In this document: one piece after another, positions 61,248-64,000 of the stretch
How positions within the stretch are numbered: position 1 is the first letter of the stretch
How the letters are laid out: each line of letters begins with the position of its first letter
From: Amycolatopsis acidiphila
GTDB taxonomy: Bacteria > Actinomycetota > Actinomycetes > Mycobacteriales > Pseudonocardiaceae
DNA length: 64,000 bases
Direction of reading: 5' to 3'
Assembly: GCF_021391495.1 (NCBI RefSeq)
Contig: NZ_CP090063.1
Location: 7,564,001-7,628,000, forward strand
Made by a program: the position numbers and the translations under genes
Notes under the pieces: generated by a model
The model's database searches: none
What the model was told of the DNA's origin: nothing
Seen by the model: only the letters and a program-made list of their open reading frames with translations

Positions 61248-62567
61248 ATGACTTCTCCAGTGCGTGTGCCCGCCGACGTCGACCGCCCGGACCGGGTACT
61301 CGGGCCGCTGACCGCCCGGCAACTCGCGATCCTCGGCGTCGCCGGGCTGCTGCTCTACGGGCTCTACAGCATGACCCGGTCTCTGGTGCCGCTGCCGGTG
61401 TTCCTGATTTTCGCGGTGCCGGTGGGGCTCGCGGTCACCGTGCTGGCCCTCGGGCAGCGTGACGGGCTTCCGTTGGACAAGCTCGCGCTCGCCGCCCTCC
61501 GGCAGCACCTGTCCCCTCGGCACCGGGTCGCCGCCCCCGAAGGCGTGCGCGCGGCCCCGCCGTGGCTGACCGCCCAGAAATCCGAGGCGCGAACACGAGG
61601 CCGAGGGCGGCACCCGGCCTCGGCCGAGCCGGTGTCTCCGGCGCCGCTGGAACTCCCGGCCAGCGGTGTCGCCGACACCGGCGCGCAGGCCGGGATCGTC
61701 GACCTCGGCACCGACGGGCTCGCGGTCATCGCCGTGTGCAGCACTGTGAACTTTTCCTTGCGTACGCCCGGGGAGCAGGAGGCGCTCGTCGCGTCGTTCG
61801 CCCGCTACCTGCACTCCCTGACGGCGCCGGTGCAGATCCTGGTGCGGGCCGAACGGCTTGATCTCGCACCGCAGATCGCCGAGTTGCGTGCCCGTGCCGG
61901 CGGGCTTCCGCACCCCGCGCTGGAAGCCGCGGCGCGGGACCACGCGGACTACCTCGCCGAGCTCACCGCGCAGGCGGATCTGCTGCGCCGCCAGGTGCTG
62001 CTCGTGCTGCGCGAACCTCTGCGCACCGGTCCCACGCCCGCTGCCGCGTCGAGCATGTTGCCGTGGCGGCGGCGCCGCAGCGACGAGCAGTCGGTGGACG
62101 ACGGGGTGCGGCAGGCGGCCGAGCAGCGGCTGGTGCGCCGCCTCGGCGAGGCCACGGAGCTGCTCTCCCCCGCCGGGATCGTCGCCACCCCGCTCGATGC
62201 CGCCGCCGCGACCGGGGTGCTGGCGGCGGCGTGCAACCCCGACACCTTCCTGCCGCCGTCAGCGGGGCTTGCTGGGGCCGACGAGGTCGTCACCGCCACC
62301 ACCACCTTCACCGACCTCTACGGCCCCGACGAACCCGCCGACGACACCGACCTCGCGGCGCCGTCTCGCCCGGTCCGCACGACGCGCACACCCACGGCGC
62401 CGTCATCCCGGCGCCGCGCTCCAGCGACGAGCCCACCCCGCGGCCCGTCGACTCGCGGCCCCGAACCCTCCCGCCCGGCGACCTCCCGATCCAGCCGGTC
62501 GCAAGCGGGGCCCTGGCTGCCCGAGGACGAGGACTGGGACTACGACGACGAACTCGAAAGCAGGTAG
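61248..62567 (+). CDS. PrgI/VirB3-like protein with extended soluble domain
   Basis: A 439-residue protein. Residues 1-75 match PrgI/VirB3: RVLGPLTARQLAILGVAGLL and a second hydrophobic segment, VFLIFAVPVGLAVTVLALG. The remainder is soluble, with a conserved region around VNFSLRTPGEQEALVASFAR that resembles the SCO-type PrgI-associated domain, then a disordered acidic end (EDEDWDYDDELESR). VirB3-like proteins sit with the VirB4 ATPase, whose gene is next. Confidence 0.8.
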   Translation: MTSPVRVPADVDRPDRVLGPLTARQLAILGVAGLLLYGLYSMTRSLVPLPVFLIFAVPVGLAVTVLALGQRDGLPLDKLALAALRQHLSPRHRVAAPEGVRAAPPWLTAQKSEARTRGRGRHPASAEPVSPAPLELPASGVADTGAQAGIVDLGTDGLAVIAVCSTVNFSLRTPGEQEALVASFARYLHSLTAPVQILVRAERLDLAPQIAELRARAGGLPHPALEAAARDHADYLAELTAQADLLRRQVLLVLREPLRTGPTPAAASSMLPWRRRRSDEQSVDDGVRQAAEQRLVRRLGEATELLSPAGIVATPLDAAAATGVLAAACNPDTFLPPSAGLAGADEVVTATTTFTDLYGPDEPADDTDLAAPSRPVRTTRTPTAPSSRRRAPATSPPRGPSTRGPEPSRPATSRSSRSQAGPWLPEDEDWDYDDELESR

Positions 62568-62574
62568 ACCACTC

Positions 62575-64000
62575 ATGGCACGCACCAGAAACCACACGCC
62601 CGGACACCGTTCCGGGTCGGCGGGGGCGTTCACTCCCGACTCGTTGTCGGTGGCCGCCCGACACCTGGAAATCGGCAACGAGTTCGTCGCCTCGTTCGGC
62701 GTCACCGGCTATCCGCAGGAGGTCTATCCCGGGTGGCTCGCCCCGCTGTTGACCTACCCGGCGCGGTTGGACGTCTCGGTGCACGTCCAGCCGGTGGATC
62801 CGGCTACCGCCGCCAGCGGGCTGCGCAAGCAGCGCGCGAAGCTGGAGTCGTCCCGGCGGCACAACGCCCGCCATGACCGGCTCGACGACCCCGAGGTGGA
62901 CGCCGCCGCCGAGGACGCCGCCGACCTCTCGCGGCGCATCGCGCGCGGCGACGGGCGCCTGTTCCGCTTCGGGCTCTATCTGACCGTGCACGCCCCGGAC
63001 GAGAAGGCGCTCGCCGAAGAGGTCTCGGCGCTGCGGTCGTTGTGCGCGTCGTTGTTGCTGGACGCGAAACCCGCGACGTATCGGGCGTTGCAGGGCTGGG
63101 TGTCCACGTTGCCGCTCGGGCTGGACCCGCTGGGATTGAAGCGGACATTCGACACCGCCGCCGTGTCGGCCGCGTATCCGTTCACCTCGCCGGATCTGCC
63201 GCCGACCGACCCGACCACCTCGGCCCCGTCCGGGGTGCTCTACGGCTACAACGTCGGCAGCTCCGGGCTGGTGCATTGGGATCGGTTCGCCTGCGACAAC
63301 TACAACTCCGTCGTCCTCGGTAGGTCGGGCGCGGGCAAGAGCTATTTCGTCAAGCTCGAGACGCTGCGCAGCCTCTACCGCAACCTCGGCGACGACGAGG
63401 ACGGGTGGGCCTCCGACGGGGTGCAGGCGTTCGTCGTCGACCCCGAGGACGAGTACGCCCGCCTGGCCTCCCAGGTCGGCGGCACCTACGTGCACCTCGG
63501 CGCGGGCGGAGTCAGGTTGAACCCGTTCGACCTGCCCGTGCACACCGACGCACGCGGGCGGCGCACCGCCCCGCAGGACGCGCTCAAGCGGCGCAGCCTG
63601 TTCCTGCACGCCGTGCTCGCCGTCCTGTTCGGTGCCGAGGTCACCGCCGCCGAGCGCGCGGTGCTCGACACCGCGATCACCGCCACCTACCACCACGCGG
63701 GCATCACCGACGACGCCCGGACCTGGACACGCCCGGCGCCGCTGCTGCGCGACCTGCGCGACGTGCTCGCCTCCTCCGGTGACGGTGGTAATGCGGTAGC
63801 GGCCGATCTGGCGGCGAGGCTGCACCCGTTCGTCGACGGCGCGTTCAGCGACCTCTTCGACGGACCCACCACCGCCACCCCGGACGGGCACCTCGTGGTC
63901 TTCTCCCTGCGGGACCTGCCCGACGAGCTGCGCCCGATCGGCACCTTGCTCGTGCTCGACGCCGTCTGGCGCCGCGTCTCCAACCCCGCATACCGCCGGC
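62575..64000 (+). CDS. VirB4/TraC-like conjugation ATPase (partial)
   Basis: At least 475 residues are visible; the gene runs off the window. After an N-terminal VirB4 domain (LEIGNEFVASFGVTGYPQEV start) comes the ATPase core with Walker A VLGRSGAGKSYF near residue 250, FVVDPEDEYARL, VHLGAGGVRLNPFD and LVVFSLRDLPDE. This is the standard motor of type IV secretion in Gram-positive ICEs. Confidence 0.9.
   Translation, partial: MARTRNHTPGHRSGSAGAFTPDSLSVAARHLEIGNEFVASFGVTGYPQEVYPGWLAPLLTYPARLDVSVHVQPVDPATAASGLRKQRAKLESSRRHNARHDRLDDPEVDAAAEDAADLSRRIARGDGRLFRFGLYLTVHAPDEKALAEEVSALRSLCASLLLDAKPATYRALQGWVSTLPLGLDPLGLKRTFDTAAVSAAYPFTSPDLPPTDPTTSAPSGVLYGYNVGSSGLVHWDRFACDNYNSVVLGRSGAGKSYFVKLETLRSLYRNLGDDEDGWASDGVQAFVVDPEDEYARLASQVGGTYVHLGAGGVRLNPFDLPVHTDARGRRTAPQDALKRRSLFLHAVLAVLFGAEVTAAERAVLDTAITATYHHAGITDDARTWTRPAPLLRDLRDVLASSGDGGNAVAADLAARLHPFVDGAFSDLFDGPTTATPDGHLVVFSLRDLPDELRPIGTLLVLDAVWRRVSNPAYRR

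Overview
The window is high-GC actinobacterial chromosome, most probably from a Pseudonocardiaceae genome close to Amycolatopsis. This is inferred from the glnX-glnH-pknG operon, actinomycete integrative elements in tRNA genes, a class III lanthipeptide cluster and GTG-rich, tightly overlapping gene starts. It alternates between ordinary core chromosome and accessory DNA attached to tRNA genes.

Bases 1-1,560 hold a gene end, a Clp N-domain/HTH gene pair with a double palindromic operator, and a small gene. Bases 1,675-9,525 form a tRNA-Phe integration hotspot. Its parts are an old decayed tRNA-Phe 3' remnant, a frameshifted uridine-kinase-like gene, and a 6.7 kb element bounded by a 146/147-bp direct repeat that contains the tRNA-Phe 3' half. 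The element keeps a truncated TraB/FtsK transfer gene, small zinc-ribbon genes, a GntR regulator and a Pra-like activator. Its cargo is an HTH protein, a PP2C phosphatase and a TIR-domain protein, and no integrase is left. The intact tRNA-Phe heads a Glu-Asp-Phe tRNA array.

Bases 9,770-29,771 are largely core. They encode two cold-shock proteins, an L,D-transpeptidase lipoprotein, an MHS-family transporter, two thioesterases, GlnX-GlnH-PknG, an acetoin dehydrogenase operon (acoX-A-B-C), a delta-9-type desaturase, a TPP enzyme and an iron-type alcohol dehydrogenase.

Bases 29,737-35,852 are a compact class III lanthipeptide cluster (LanKC, a 51-residue precursor, and a heterodimeric ABC exporter with one degenerate ATPase site). 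Small membrane-protein genes and a multiply frameshifted pseudogene follow, then a tRNA-Lys gene cut off in its anticodon arm.

From that broken tRNA (about 37,693) to the end of the window the DNA is accessory. A first part carries a PadR regulator, zinc proteins, an APH-like kinase and a putative undescribed RiPP cluster: two short peptides with a shared N-terminal motif, an asparagine-synthase homologue, a methyltransferase, a frameshifted JmjC oxygenase and a divergent XRE regulator. A second part carries a tyrosine integrase and excisionase, a PP-loop protein, an orphan recombinase domain, a cytosine methyltransferase gene broken by an IS110-family element, an N4/N6 DNA methyltransferase, an 11-bp iteron array and the start of a VirB-like type IV secretion operon (pilin, VirB6-like, PrgI-like, VirB4 ATPase) that runs off the end. 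Whether these two parts are one integrative conjugative element or two cannot be decided from this window.
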